Below, in pieces: positions 1-10,092 of a stretch of DNA of 64,000 nucleotides. This DNA is from Narthecium ossifragum (taxonomy: Eukaryota; Streptophyta; Magnoliopsida; Dioscoreales; Nartheciaceae). The notes under the pieces are model-generated. The model ran no database searches, was not told the origin of the DNA, and saw only the letters and a list, made by a program, of their open reading frames with translations. Position numbers and translations under genes: made by a program. Position 1 is the stretch's first letter. Every line of letters begins with the position of its first letter. The DNA is taken from positions 3,145,869 to 3,209,868 of the forward strand of contig OY986967.1 in NCBI GenBank assembly GCA_963920575.1, in the 5' to 3' direction.

Positions 1-83
1 TCGACTAGTGAAGGCGACGTTGGCTCGCCGATGAGCTCTCGGCTCTCCTCCGACGGGTCCATCATCTCTTGTGAGGGGAGCAT
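1..83 (-). CDS. Folate-biopterin transporter (FBT-1), 5' end of exon 1, cut by the window edge
   Basis: The minus-strand sequence encodes an N-terminus that aligns with the start of FBT-2 (shared MDPS-ESRELIGEP). Two starts are possible. ATGs at 65 and 62 give MMDPSEESREL. An in-frame ATG at 83 adds six residues (MLPSQE), and FBT-2 has a matching upstream ATG. FBT-3 lacks that upstream ATG, so I favour the MDPS start. The rest of the gene lies left of base 1. The family (BT1/FBT, major facilitator superfamily) is known to move folates or pterins across membranes; nothing in these few codons shows the substrate. The gene points the same way as FBT-2 and FBT-3, and its upstream flank is homologous to theirs, so it is the third member of a tandem array. 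It could be a pseudogene further in. Confidence 0.75.
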   Translation of the reverse strand, partial: MLPSQEMMDPSEESRELIGEPTSPSLV

Positions 84-470
84 GGAAGTTGAGGGGCTTT
101 TGACCTGGTGGGAGAGATGATCAACAAGAGTATTTTCGATATTTTCGCACCGCCATTAGCTCAAGTTAAATTTGATTTGGACAATACGAGACTAATATGC
201 TAAAGGACTCAAATAAAAGAAAGGGTGTATGGATCCAAAGCTAATTAATGGCATATGGACCTTAATCTTGGTGTTATTTATTGACAAATTGGAGGCCAGC
301 AAGATGGCATGAATATTTGGGTAGTCGTTATATATATAGTTAAAGAAGGTTGAGAGACCTCGTCGCACGAGGCAACCGCTAGGTTAGGGGGTAGTGTCAG
401 CAAGGCGCGTGGAGCCGTGGCCTTGTTGGGACAGGGAGCTGAGGCATATATGATTATTATGGACGACCGA
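84..470 (-). promoter_or_regulatory. Upstream flank of FBT-1, homologous to the flanks of FBT-2 and FBT-3
   Basis: This stretch shares ordered blocks with 21520-21860 and 41700-42600: the 'gaatatttgg' block near 312, a run of TATATATA near 329-339, the 'agaaggttgagagacct' block near 343, and 'gtcagcaaggcgcgtgga' near 397. On the minus strand the TATATATA run lies about 250 bp before the ATG and is a candidate TATA box; FBT-2 has the same run at the same relative place. The homology is seen directly; promoter function is inferred. Confidence 0.5.
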
Positions 471-689
471 GTCTTGCGAATTATATGATAAGGACCGATG
501 GTAAAACTAAAACCTCCTTTATAGTGGTTTTAGAAGGGGGTGGAGTTTTTTTTTAAAAAAACTCATTTGTTTTTTGATTTATCAGTTAAGGGACATACTT
601 GTGTTTCTTTACAAAACAAATCCAAAATATAATTCCCGGTGCAAATTACCCCTGGTCAACTCGCTTGGTTGCCATGTCACCCATCCACC
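471..689. other. Short intergenic stretch, no gene seen
   Basis: AT-rich spacer with a T/A homopolymer patch near 546-565. It leads into the CT-rich minisatellite. Open frames here are short and show no family signature. Confidence 0.5.
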
Positions 690-1192
690 CTCCGGCTCCC
701 ATGCGTCGCCCCGTCCACCATCGACATCGCCCGCCCTCCTCTCCTCTCCTCTCTCTCTCGCTGGCCTCTCTCTCTCCCGCGCTCCCATGCACGCCGTCCT
801 CTCTCGACGTCGGCCCGTCCACCGTCGACGTCGCCCGCCCTCCTCTCCTCTCTCTCTCCCCGGCCGGCCTCTCTCTCTCCCGCGCTCCCATGCACGTCGT
901 CCTCCCTCGACGTCGCTCGGCCTCCTCTCCTCTCTCTCTCTCTTCCGCGCTCCCATGCACGCCGTCCTCCCTCGACGTCTCCCCGTCCACCGTCGACATC
1001 GCCCGGCCTCCTCTCCTCTCTCTCTCTCTCCCGTCGGCCTCTCTCTCTCTCCCGCACTCCCATGCACGTCGTCCTCCCTCGACGTCGCCCCGCCCACCAT
1101 TGACGTCGCTCGCCCTCCTCTCCTCTCTCTCTCCCGCGCTCCCATGCACGCTGTCCTCCCTCGATGTCGCCCGGCCTCCTCTCCTCTCTCTC
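690..1192. repeat. CT/GC-rich minisatellite of about 60-bp units
   Basis: Units built of 'ctctctctcccgcgctcccatgcacg' type blocks followed by 'tcctccctcgacgtcg' blocks recur about seven or eight times with small changes. All six frames stay open for long runs because the unit lacks stops, giving Ser/Pro/Arg-rich phantom proteins on both strands. The same unit continues after the solo LTR (3417-3470) and in weaker form at 3690-3790. Reverse-complement versions occur at 3970-4170, so the array is partly inverted around the exostosin fragment. Confidence 0.8.
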
Positions 1193-3416
1193 TGTGAGGA
1201 CCCGTCCCTCTCCTCCTGTGGCTTGCTGTGGGCCGTAAGGGCAATTTGGTAAAATTGCACCTTGTCGGCTAGTTCCACACTCGCGCTTGTACACACACTG
1301 ACCATGTTTGTGGTAATGTTTGCTTAGAATGGTTAGTGGGACCCGGGATCGAAAGATCCGGGCTTGGGCTTGAGTTTTGGGCCCAAGTCTAACTTTCTGG
1401 ACAAGTGAGATCGATCTTCTCTAGCTAAGAGATCGATCTCCCTTGCCAAGAAGTCAACCCGTTCTGACAAAGAAGATCGATCTCTCCTCAAGGGAGATCG
1501 ATCTCTCTTATGTCGGTTCGTTTGCCTATAAAGCAAACGAGATCGTTTTCTTTGATTTTTTTGGATTTCCGAGATTTGAGCCGTGTTCTTGCTGGATCTG
1601 AGCTCGTTTGAGAAAGATCTAAGGCCTAGCTGCTTGGATTAAGCTGCTATTACTCCGGTAGGGATTCCTACCTACTTTTAATTCGGGGTTTTGAGTTTTC
1701 CGGTTTGATTGTGTTGTTTTGCTTAGATCCATCTATATACATGGTTATTCTTCGTGTTTTCACCGGTTTTGGACTCGTGGGATCTCGATCTATCAGATCC
1801 CAGAGTTTGGTTAAGTTTGGGTGTGTTTTCCGGCGGTATTCCTCGCCGGAAGTACGCCGGAGAACCCATTAGGATCGATCTTCTTGAGAGGAAGATCGAT
1901 CTCTTCTGGTGCGTCGCGCCTAGCCCGAGCGAGATCGATCTCCTTGTGAAGGAAGATCGATCTCTTGGTGGTTGGTGGCGGTGAGTCCCTGGTCACGAGG
2001 AAGATCGATCTCTCTGGAGAAGGAGATCGATCTCCTTCGGCTGACAGGGCGAGTTCCCTAAGTGTTAAGAGATCGATCTCCTTGAGAAGGGAGATCGATC
2101 CCTTAGTGACTAAAGGGTGTTTTAAGTGGATTTTTGCCCGCGGGGCTTTGTATGATGGTTTTCTTTACTGCCTTCATACTTGGTACATATGACTAAGCAT
2201 GTTAGCCCTATAATAGGGCAGTGGTGAACCAGGGGAGTGATGACTCCTGGGATTGTGTAGAATAAACGGGCGGGTAGCCCTACAGCTTTCCATAGCCTTG
2301 CATGGCGGCGTGCGCCGAGGGCTTTATCTGCTATGTCTGTGAGCTGTTGTTTGCGGGGTTGTCTCCCGGTGCAGGTGTTGTGGTGGACTGCTGGCAGTTG
2401 GTGGGGGTACCACTGCAGCAGCCCCTAGACCTTAAATACTTGTACACCACTTCGGGCCTGCAGGGTGCCGTGCCCAGACCTTGTATTAATATCATCACAT
2501 CTTGTTGCATGCTTACATGTTTAATTCTGCGCCTGTTCATAGCATGCATTGTGTTGTGCACTAGTTGCATCTGTTAGGGCGTTGCTGATCCGGGGTTTTC
2601 GGGTAACCCGGATCTATCTCTTAGGACCGTTACGGGTAGCTTGGTCCAGGACTCGATTTGTAGTATTCAGTCTCTTCGATGATAGGGTTAGTTGGACATG
2701 AATACTGTTGTGTTTGATGTTTAGAGGTCGTGTCGGCCTTGAGCCAAGTCGTGGTGTAGCCGGTACCCAACCCTTCTAGAACTCTTGGGTGGCAGGTGTG
2801 ACTACCCAGCGGTGCTACCCGCCGACAGTGCCCAGGATCCTGTCGTGAGTTGGCAGTGCTGTTTCCTGTCTGACTGAGTGTGACCCAGTGTGTGACCAGT
2901 TCGCTGGAAGACCACGACTGGGGCACTCAGGGGTATCCGGTGGGGTTATGGGACCCCTGTGATACACCTAGGCTTTGCTTGGGGGCGACACTGTTGTGTT
3001 CCCTTCCTTTGTGAGTGTCGTAGTGTAGTGTCCCTGCTGAGCTTAGTGCTCACTCCTGCTCGGGCTGCGTTTTGCAGGTGCTGGCGCTAGCTCTTCTTCG
3101 GTCGCCCCTACCGGGCAGGTGTTCGGTGACGTGGCGGCGTCTGGCGGAGCTTGAGGAGCTGTGATCTGTCCGTGTACACCTTGGTTAGATAGTCTCCTAC
3201 GGGAGCGATTTTGTATAACATTCCCTGTTTGAGGATTTGTACTATATTCCAGCTTTGTGTGTTGAGCTTTATTTTGTTGTATAAAACAGGATGATTATGC
3301 TTGATAGGGTAACCACTACGATTAGAGGGAAACCTCGCCAAAATTTTTCCGCAGTAGGTTAGGTTCCGGTTCGCGTCGCCCGGCCCGGTTGGGCCTACTC
3401 GGGTCGGGGCGCGACA
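1193..3416 (+). mobile_element. Solo LTR A (TGTGAGGA...GCGACA family), TSD CTCTC
   Basis: It begins TGTGAGGACCCGTCC and ends GGGTCGGGGCGCGACA. The five bases before it (1188-1192) and after it (3417-3421) are both CTCTC, a perfect 5-bp target duplication. No internal region or second LTR is present, so it is a solo LTR of 2224 bp left by LTR-LTR recombination. A TATA-like 'cctataaagc' lies near 1524. At least twelve GATCGATC-centred palindromes fall in two clusters (1409-1505 and 1870-2100), mostly in pairs about 20 bp apart. The long LTR suggests a Ty3/gypsy-type element, but no pol is here to prove it. Related copies: 51260-57420, 52454-56234, 43489-47610 and 62458-63177. Confidence 0.9.
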
Positions 3417-3440
3417 CTCTCTCTCTCCCGCCGGCCTCTC

Positions 3441-3609
3441 TCTCTCCCGCGCTCCCATGCACGGGTCCTCAGGGTCATGCTCGCCGCCGAGTTCTACATG
3501 CAGCAGCCGGGCGACTTGTTCACCCGGCGGTCCACCTTCGACTTGGACTTGGCCGGCCGCGTGCCGGTGTTCTTCTCGGCCGACTCCTTCACCCGGCGGC
3601 GAGCATGAT
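3441..3609 (+). pseudogene. Fragment of an exostosin-family (GT47, MUR3-like) glycosyltransferase
   Basis: The plus frame reads ...EFYMQQPGDLFTRRSTFD, then LDLAGRVPVFFSADSFTRR and a stop at about 3607. This matches the conserved part of plant GT47 xyloglucan galactosyltransferases of the KATAMARI1/MUR3 type, where a CLQPPGDS-TRRS-FD block is followed by LAG-IPVFF. Only about 50 codons are present, with no signal anchor and no remaining catalytic domain, so it cannot make an enzyme. It is embedded between minisatellite blocks, which suggests a gene piece captured by a transposon. The assignment rests on remembered family motifs; a BLASTX search would settle it. Confidence 0.6.
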
Positions 3610-4440
3610 GTCAGCATTTAAATCATTTAAAGCATGACGTCAGCATGTTTTGTGTGGGCCCAATGTACACAAAATATTTCTCTTCTCTCCTCCATCCACT
3701 CTCTCTCTCCCATGCATGCCTCCCGCACTCCCGCGCTCCCATGCACACCGCCCACACTCTTCTCTCTCCCATGCATGCCACCCAAAGGGGAGCGCCAAGC
3801 TCCCAACCGTGAGGACGGAGCTTGACGCCGTTGCGATCTCTGGCGAGGACTTGGGGCGGGGACGGGCGCCGGTGATGGATCACGGGGCAAGGGCTGACAG
3901 TGGTTGGTTGGGATCGGGGTTGAAGGTGCAGGGGATCGGGATCGAGATTGGAGGTGAGCGGGTGACGGCGCATGGGAGAGCGTGGTTGGCATGAGAACCC
4001 GCCGGTGGCAACGAGAGAGAGAGAGAGCGCGGGTGGCATGCGAGGGGCATGGGAGAGCGCGGTTGGCGGCGCGCATGGGAACCCGCAGTTGGCGGCGCGC
4101 ATGGGAGCCCGTGGGCGGCGGCGCATGGATCACGTAGGTGGACGGGGCAACGTCGAGGGTGGACGGGCTCCTCCTCTTCTCTGCTTCTCTGGCTCCTCCT
4201 CCCCTCTCTCTTTCTCTCCTCCCTCCTCGTCTGTTCCTCTCCTCTTTCCCTCTCTCCTCCTTTGTTTCTCTCTCTCTTTCCTCCCTCTTCCTATGTTTCT
4301 CTTCCCTTTCCCTCCCCTCTCTCTCCGTCAACGGCGACCTCAACCCCCGAGCTCGATCGCCGCCCCTTTCTTCCTTCCCCGGTGAAGTCACGGCCACTCG
4401 CGGCTCCTCCTCTCCATCCCAACGCCATCACGACCAGATT
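3610..4440. repeat. GC/CT-rich low-complexity block with inverted minisatellite units
   Basis: This holds CT-rich blocks (3680-3790, 4180-4330), GA-rich blocks (4010-4035) and GC-rich 'catgggagagcgcg' units (3970-4140). The 4138-4170 part is a reverse-complement version of the 'ccgtccaccgtcgacg' units at 810-990. Open frames on both strands arise from base composition. No coding signature was recognised. Confidence 0.6.
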
Positions 4441-4920
4441 AAGTAGTATTTTTACTAGTTTCTATGATCCATTATCAAGCAAATAGCTTTCAGATAGAGG
4501 ACACCCGACAATTAAGTTGTATTTTTAAGAGCCCTAATCCACCCTAAGCTGAAATAAAAAGCATAATTTTGTTTTTTTCAAAAACAAAGGGTAATCAGTA
4601 TGAAATGCATCAAAATGCACTTAATATCAAGATCTTTACTATTTCCTGCTGGAGAAGAAGTTTTACAGCTTCACTGACATGGAATTAGCGTATAAAATGG
4701 ACAGCTTGAATCAACTGGATACAAGATGTGCACTTACCAGATTCATAGGCAAGGGATGCTGTTAGTTGAAAGACATGCATGGTATTCCCTTAGTCAGCTT
4801 GAGCCCACTTCTCTTCGTGCCCAAAGCATGTCATTCCTGCCCTAATCACCAATTTAGCTAATAAGCACCTCAGACTGGCTCAAAGATAAAATGAAAATCA
4901 TTGGCCTCCGTATTCACTAT
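4441..4920. other. Intergenic, nothing recognised
   Basis: AT-rich sequence without recognisable coding, repeat or RNA signals. Confidence 0.5.
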
Positions 4921-4924
4921 GTTT

Positions 4925-5206
4925 ACATACATAAAGAGGACAGAGCTAACTAGTACAAACCTCCAAAACACATTCAAGAGCATCTCAATCTCAAGTGGCC
5001 AAGATCTGATGCCATTAAGCATATCAATGTCATACCTGGAGTTGCTTTCAACATTGATCTTGTAGTCCTTGGGTTGTAGCCTCGCCGTCACAAACAGGAT
5101 CGCCTTCAACTCGGCTGTCAGCACAAACTTTGGCTGCAACATCTTCCTTGCAATCCACTTGAATTCTCCTTCCTTTCGTTGACAAGAGATGTTGACAAGA
5201 CGGGTT
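4925..5206 (-). pseudogene. LINE RNase H-like domain (RVT_3 type) fragment
   Basis: The minus frame contains AELKAILFVTAR followed by INVESNSRYDIDMLNG and SWPLEIEML. This is the pattern of the RNase H-like domain at the 3' end of plant LINE polyproteins (an AE-KAI block, then a VESDS-like acidic motif, then W-lying helices). It resembles the domain at 12230-12360, where IIIESDARDVVEVFEG and WPREMEN occur. The N-terminal part is missing, and a copia fragment abuts at 5207. It is a degenerate retroelement relic rather than a host gene. Confidence 0.5.
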
Positions 5207-5983
5207 GCAAAGTCTGAGCTAGTAAGAGCTCGACGGGGTTTTTGGTCTCTCATGAGTCGGGAGGGGGAGCTTGTTGGGAAAATCCCTCCCCATGAGAGAT
5301 GTTGACAAGAGACATCGACGAGAAGCGACGAGGACGCGCGATGCTGGAAAAACAAGGGTGCAGGAAGACAAAAGATCGATCCTTCTCTTGGAAAGGATCA
5401 ATCCTCTTCCCACGACAGAAAGCTGGGATGGAAAGGATCGATCCTCTGCTCTATAAGGATCGATCCTCCCAGGCGATTTTTTTCATGACAGGGAGCGTGT
5501 TTTGGACGATCGATCCTTATCCTCAAAAGGATCGATCCTCTTCGGGGCGGTCTTTTTCTACGGAATAAAAGGATCGATCCTTTCATTCAAGAAGATCGAT
5601 CCTTTGCGGAATCTGGAAAAGATTTAAGGGTCCAGATTAATCCGATTGTGGGTTAATTAGTGGATATAAATAGGATTGGTGTGTAACCCTAATTGTAAGG
5701 CCTTGATATCAGAAACCCTAGAGAGAGAGGTCTTGGGGGCTTGATAGAAAGTTGGGCATTCTTGAGTGAATGTATTTGGAAGGGTTGAGAGAGATTTATA
5801 TGTGAAAGTTGAGAGATGAAGTCTTGTAAATCTCCTCATATATTGAAGTTTTCTCTCTTCCCGTGGTTTTTCCTTTGCGGTGATTTGCCGGAAGGTTTTT
5901 CACGTTAAATCTGGTGTCTCTCCTCCTAGTTCTATTTTGATACTCTCCCATCTTGGTTTTGATCCCCGCCGGATTTCCTAACA
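5207..5983 (+). mobile_element. Truncated copia-type retrotransposon: 3' internal end plus 3' LTR
   Basis: The LTR runs 5272-5983, from TGTTGGGAAA to ATTTCCTAACA, with 'tataaatag' near 5664 as a good TATA box for plus-strand transcription. The preceding 65 bp (5207-5271) match, in reverse complement, the internal sequence beside the LTR at 13153-13225, and end in the purine tract 'gggagggggagct', a plausible polypurine tract. The LTR contains about eight GATCGATCC-type palindromes at 5373-5605, often in pairs about 20 bp apart. The rest of the element is absent, so it is 5' truncated. It shares its terminal sequences with the copia element at 12431-14996 but lies in the opposite direction. 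Confidence 0.75.
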
Positions 5984-6160
5984 TGCATAACCACCCCACA
6001 GCCAATCCAGTCAACTCCACAGAGGCATTGCGCGATATGAAAGCATCTGACTGCTCCATATCAGAAACAGTTGCAATTGGGCATGATCTTGATAATATAT
6101 AAATTATCAACCAATACTCTTTGGCCAATCTCGATGACTTCCTAGCAATCATCTCCGGTG
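5984..6160 (-). other. Unrecognised open reading fragment
   Basis: A minus-strand frame of about 55 codons (ARKSSRLAKEYWLIIYI, then SDMEQSDAFISRNASVEL) runs into the copia LTR. It may be a further part of the LINE whose RNase H fragment lies on the other side of the LTR, on the same strand. I recognise no family. Confidence 0.25.
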
Positions 6161-6521
6161 TTTCAACACTTCCTTCAAACAGAACACTCTTCCGGCCCTT
6201 CTATATTAGCCGAAGGCCATAGCCTAGCTGTGGCTTCATCCATCTTACACCAAGCAGTGCCGAGGATTAGGTAGGACAGCTACCGTGTCTTGTTATAAAA
6301 ATCATGGTCGTCATTGTAACCAATCATTAAGGTGCATGCAAAGAATATAAGCATGGAAAAAACAGTGAAAATTACAGGAATAAAGATGAACAAAATTTAC
6401 CATTGGATGATTGCAATCAATTGCCATTCAGCTATAGTAAATGTAATAAAGTGCTAATCCATAACAAAAAGGAAGAGGAGAAACATCCATGACAGGAAAA
6501 GAAAATACGGCAGCTACTCGA
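6161..6521. other. Intergenic, nothing recognised
   Basis: AT-rich stretch. Its right end (from about 6420) is homologous to 10860-10990 and belongs to the duplicated YJU2-like segment. Confidence 0.4.
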
Positions 6522-6968
6522 CTAAGCAGCGGCAAATAAGGCGACGACTCCTACATCAAACCTATTCCTCCTCCTCCACCACCATCTCCTCCTCCCCCTC
6601 AGGACCAAAAGGGCCGAAATAACGCCAAATTCGGCTTCCTTTGGACCAACCCTGATGGTGATCTGGGCCATGCAATTGGTGCAGTTGATGCGGTATCGGC
6701 AGTGTGGATGAATCAACATGCACGACGAAGCCCCCCTGCTAAGGTCCTCCTTGCGGCAATAGCGGAACACGGTTCCCATGGGCATATTTCTGCGGCAGTT
6801 GCTGCATTGGATGCCCATCGGCAGGTGGATGATGACCCTGTTCTTCTGCCTCCGCTCTCTCATCAATTCCTTGCATCGCTCAGCAACAATCCGCTCCAAG
6901 TCATACACCTTTCTCTTCCCCGTCAATCCCTCCGTCGAGGTCTGAAGACGGACGTCCGGCCGCAGCAT
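6522..6968 (-). pseudogene. YJU2/CWC16-like zinc-binding protein, copy A, frameshifted
   Basis: The protein keeps the core of the CWC16 (DUF572) family: a basic N-terminal stretch, LPMGIQCSNC, then FRYCRKEDLSRG, then INCTNCMAQITIRVGP. This gives the C-x2-C...C-x2-C zinc site seen in the splicing factors YJU2/CCDC94, which act at the first splicing step in the spliceosome. Against copy B (10999-11427) it lacks 22 bp between two GTTATT repeats near 6620, so the frame leaves the family sequence right after FGVI and ends in an Arg/Trp-rich tail. No intron is seen. It is much shorter than real YJU2 (about 300 residues), so both copies are partial gene copies. Nearly identical flanks show a local duplication. 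Confidence 0.7.
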
Positions 6969-7159
6969 GTCCAGGCACAGAGGTAACGGCGAGGTCTAGG
7001 GTTAGGTCGAGAGAAGGCTTCTAATCCGCCCTCTTCCCTCTGTCTCTTTATGAGTTCTGTTTAGGTACTGCTGTTGTTTTGAATACCACGGTGCTACTGA
7101 TGGCGGGGATTTAATCATTTCCATCCAAAGGCCCAGAATGTGCCTACATTGATGACATG

Positions 7160-7433
7160 GATTATTAGCCGTTTTTAAAGCCGTGGCTGAGCCGAGCTCT
7201 CCTCCATCCCCTGGCCCTGATTATTTCCCCGTCACCATTCCCCAGTCCCTTTACTCCATCCCTCTCAGCCGATCTCCTCCAACGCGCCAACACCGGAGCT
7301 CCTTCGTCGCCGGAGATCCTCCGATGTCATTCCCAATCCCTATCGTCTCATATCTCCATCTCTCGATTGCTCTCCCCGTCGAAATCCTCCGCCGCCGTCG
7401 CCGGATGTCCTCCATCGCGCCTCAATAGGGGCA
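7160..7433 (+). other. GC-rich leader of HIPP copy A, no clear product
   Basis: CT/GC-rich sequence of 5'-UTR or first-exon character. It stays open in several frames on both strands in both copies, but the two copies do not preserve a common frame, so no protein is called. It directly precedes the HIPP-like coding piece. Confidence 0.35.
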
Positions 7434-7599
7434 GTCGACCCCGTGGATGTGGTGGAGAAGCTGAGGAAGACACTGGCACCCAGTTATTGTCTCGGTTGGG
7501 CCGGCCAAGGAGGAGGAGGAGGAGCCCAAAATGGAGGAGAAGAAGGATGTGAACGAGCAAATCGCCGAGCTCGTGAAAGCCTGCCAGGCCATCAAATGA
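7434..7599 (+). pseudogene. Heavy-metal-associated isoprenylated plant protein (HIPP) fragment, copy A
   Basis: The frame starts [12 protein letters not shown], the end of an HMA domain as in HIPPs. It shifts by one base at 'aagacactgg' and continues as [10 protein letters not shown], a Glu/Lys-rich linker, then [14 protein letters not shown] and an early stop at 7597. The first part of the HMA domain with its CxxC site is missing, and so is the C-terminal CaaX box that copy B keeps. HIPPs normally bind metal and are farnesylated. This copy is dead through a frameshift shared with copy B plus its own truncation. Confidence 0.65.
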
Positions 7600-7640
7600 G
7601 GTGCATGCCCAATGCTCCAGTGCACCTAAATGATGCCAGA

Positions 7641-8090
7641 GCTCATAGTTTATGGTAATATACTGTTCGGAATCATATTAGATTTTAACCTTTACATATT
7701 ATAGTGATAGTGTCTTGGTATCTTTTTTGTGGAACAGATGATATATATTCGCTCAACTTTAAGCAGATAAGGATGGTGGAGAAGAGGATGATCCGCTGCA
7801 TCTTTTTTGTGTAATTGGATGTTTTTTTTTTCTTTGTTGCTGGTGGATGGTGTAAATTCTTTGTTGTGGATGCTTTGGCTGTTGGAATTGCTTTTGTGGA
7901 TGGTGTAATTGGATTTTTATTTTCCTTGTTGCTGGTATAAAGTGGTTTTTGTTGCAACAATTCCATTGCAAGTAATGTGATTTGCTGTTGGAAGTGATGC
8001 TTTTGGCTATTGGAGTTGTGTTGTGGATTGATGTAGTTTCTTTATTGTGGATGCTTTTTTGTTGCACTATAAGTTACATAGAGTGAGTTG
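7641..8090. repeat. Degenerate T/G-rich minisatellite
   Basis: Variants of 'ttgttgtggatgctttggctgttggaattg' recur irregularly between about 7800 and 8065. No gene is seen; the minus-strand open frames here reflect this repeat. Confidence 0.5.
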
Positions 8091-8847
8091 TCAACAGGTT
8101 CTAACAGACTGGCATATTGGATTGTTTTGCTGCAAACTCTAAGCACCATAATATTCAGTTTCAGCAGTTCCCACGTTCTTGGTGCTATTTAGAATCACTG
8201 CCTCTATTAGGTGCAGTGATTTAGTACCTACTTGCTAGCAAGTGATTTCATAAAGCCTCAGATTCATTATTTTTGGCCAGCAAGTTCCTTGTAAATTCAC
8301 CTAAGGATTTGAAAGCTGTCAGTGAATAGATGGACTAGTCAAAACCTATATAGAAACATTAAACAGCATCCTAGAAAAAAAAATTGTACACAACGACCTA
8401 CCAAGTTTATAACTCATAAGTTGTCTTATTGGTTAGTTGTCAATGCATCACATTTTTGCAACATTTATGCTTTAGCTTGCCTCATTTCATGGATTGATAT
8501 AACAGACATGTCCATGACATGAAAAGGAACCAACGTCTGATGAAAAATCAGGACATTCCAAAGGTGACTAATATTACATTGGTAAAACATTCAAATGTAA
8601 AAAGAATACTCATACACTGAATAGGTATGACCACAAAATTCAACTGTTATCGAAAACTTCTCAATGCTAGATCAGTAGCGGCAACAGAGCTTTTCTTGCA
8701 GTGCTTATTGATACATCATTAGCACATTTACGCACACACTGAACTGCTACAATCTTGAGGAGTTTGCCCCCAAGTTTGACATATTTGATCTGTCAAACAT
8801 AATTGTTGTGTTAGCCAAACACAACGCAACATAGTAGTAGCAAAGGA
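8091..8847. other. Intergenic, nothing recognised
   Basis: AT-rich sequence. The short open frames have no family signature. Confidence 0.5.
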
Positions 8848-9070
8848 AAAAGATCTTTGTATTAGCCTTCCATTATGGAGATTCACTAAACATGAGAGAG
8901 AGAAGTGCATGGGATCTTTCATTATGCATGGTGAAAAATAACTGGCATGGGATCTTTCATTAAGCATGAAAAATAACTGGCATGGAAAAAGATCTTTGTA
9001 TTAGCCTTCCATTATGGAGATTCACTAAACATGAGAGAGAGAAGTGCATGGGATCTTTCATTAAGCATGA
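8848..9070. repeat. Direct duplication of about 85 bp, 137 bp apart
   Basis: The block running from 'aaaaagatctttgtattagcc' to 'gcatgggatctttcatta' occurs at about 8847-8924 and again at 8984-9062, nearly identical. A shorter third echo of its end lies between them ('tggcatgggatctttcatta', 8942-8961). It is a recent tandem duplication with no evident function. Confidence 0.8.
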
Positions 9071-10092
9071 ACACATACAATCCAAACAAAGGATCCCCTC
9101 AGTTGTACCACCAAAGTTAATGTGAAGGAGCTCCTATAATGCCACATCATAATTTTCACTGGCATTTTCCATGGCACCATACAGTTAGGTGCTCAGGTAA
9201 AAGATCGGTCACCTACAAAGTGAAGCTTGTTACTTTAAGTAAACAGCTCTATACATCCCATAGGAAGCTAATCTTACTGCTTCCAAACTAAACAAGTCCT
9301 CCAAGTTAATACATTACGAAAAAAAACTAAAAAGTTTGATTTGTACACAACGAAGATGAGGCTGCTGTCATTAGAATCCAACCTTCGAGAACTCAACCAG
9401 TCGACAAAGCTAAATATCTGCTAGATGACACCATACCAAACAAATCTTTGAACTAAATGGAAGTTTCGAATTGGCAATGAGGTCTAAAATTCAACAGCTA
9501 ATTGATTATTATTTTCTTGATAACCAGATAGTATCCATATGAGACCAATTCAAAGGTATTGTACAAGAGTTGAGCCTCCTATCCTATCCTCTGCCTTGCA
9601 GCATAAAATAAGATGTCTTCTCAACTCAGATGAACAAGAACTACAACAACAAATTGAAACAAAATACCCAACCATGACATCACAAGAAAGAAGAGTCACC
9701 CATATACTTAGCCACACATAGTAAAGTATAACATTCAGATTAGCTAATGATAGATACCATGATGCAAGATAGATGAAAAAGATGCCACCATCAAGATAAC
9801 GATGAACAGAGCGTGAAAGATCTATACTTATCGGTCAGTTTAAAGTTCAAAAAAATAGTCAGACATAGACAAACATTCAATCAAACTCAATTTACTCAAA
9901 AGCCTCTTATTGCACAAAAATCTCACAACCATACTCCTATCCCTACAAAAGGGCTTATGATCACCAGTATCACGCATAACTATACCATGAGCATGTATAC
10001 CAACCAATCCACCACTATCTGTACATACTTATCTCATCAGAGAATTCTCCATTTCTTAGTCTAAATCTTTACCTTTTGTTATAGTTCTTTGC
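9071..10092. other. Intergenic, nothing recognised
   Basis: AT-rich, about 1 kb, without coding or repeat structure that I can support. Confidence 0.5.

Larger units (their letters stand above)
7049..7640 (+). repeat. Left arm of an inverted repeat (partner 10110-10706)
   Basis: From 'gagttctgtttaggtact' at 7049 through the broken HIPP gene, this segment matches the reverse complement of 10110-10706 with a few percent differences. The adjoining YJU2-like segments (6420-7048 and 10860-11505) are in direct orientation, so one HIPP segment has been inverted relative to its neighbour. Confidence 0.8.

Noticed and set aside
574..1305. Six overlapping open frames of 150-220 codons on both strands
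   Set aside because: They are Ser/Pro/Leu- or Arg/Glu/Gly-rich translations of one stop-free minisatellite; openness on both strands shows composition, not coding.
3623..4486. Long open frames on both strands (up to 256 codons)
   Set aside because: CT/GA-rich low-complexity sequence; no family motif and repeated units in all frames.
7685..8067. Two minus-strand open frames of 93 and 102 codons
   Set aside because: Lys/Asn/Thr-rich translations of a T/G-rich minisatellite.
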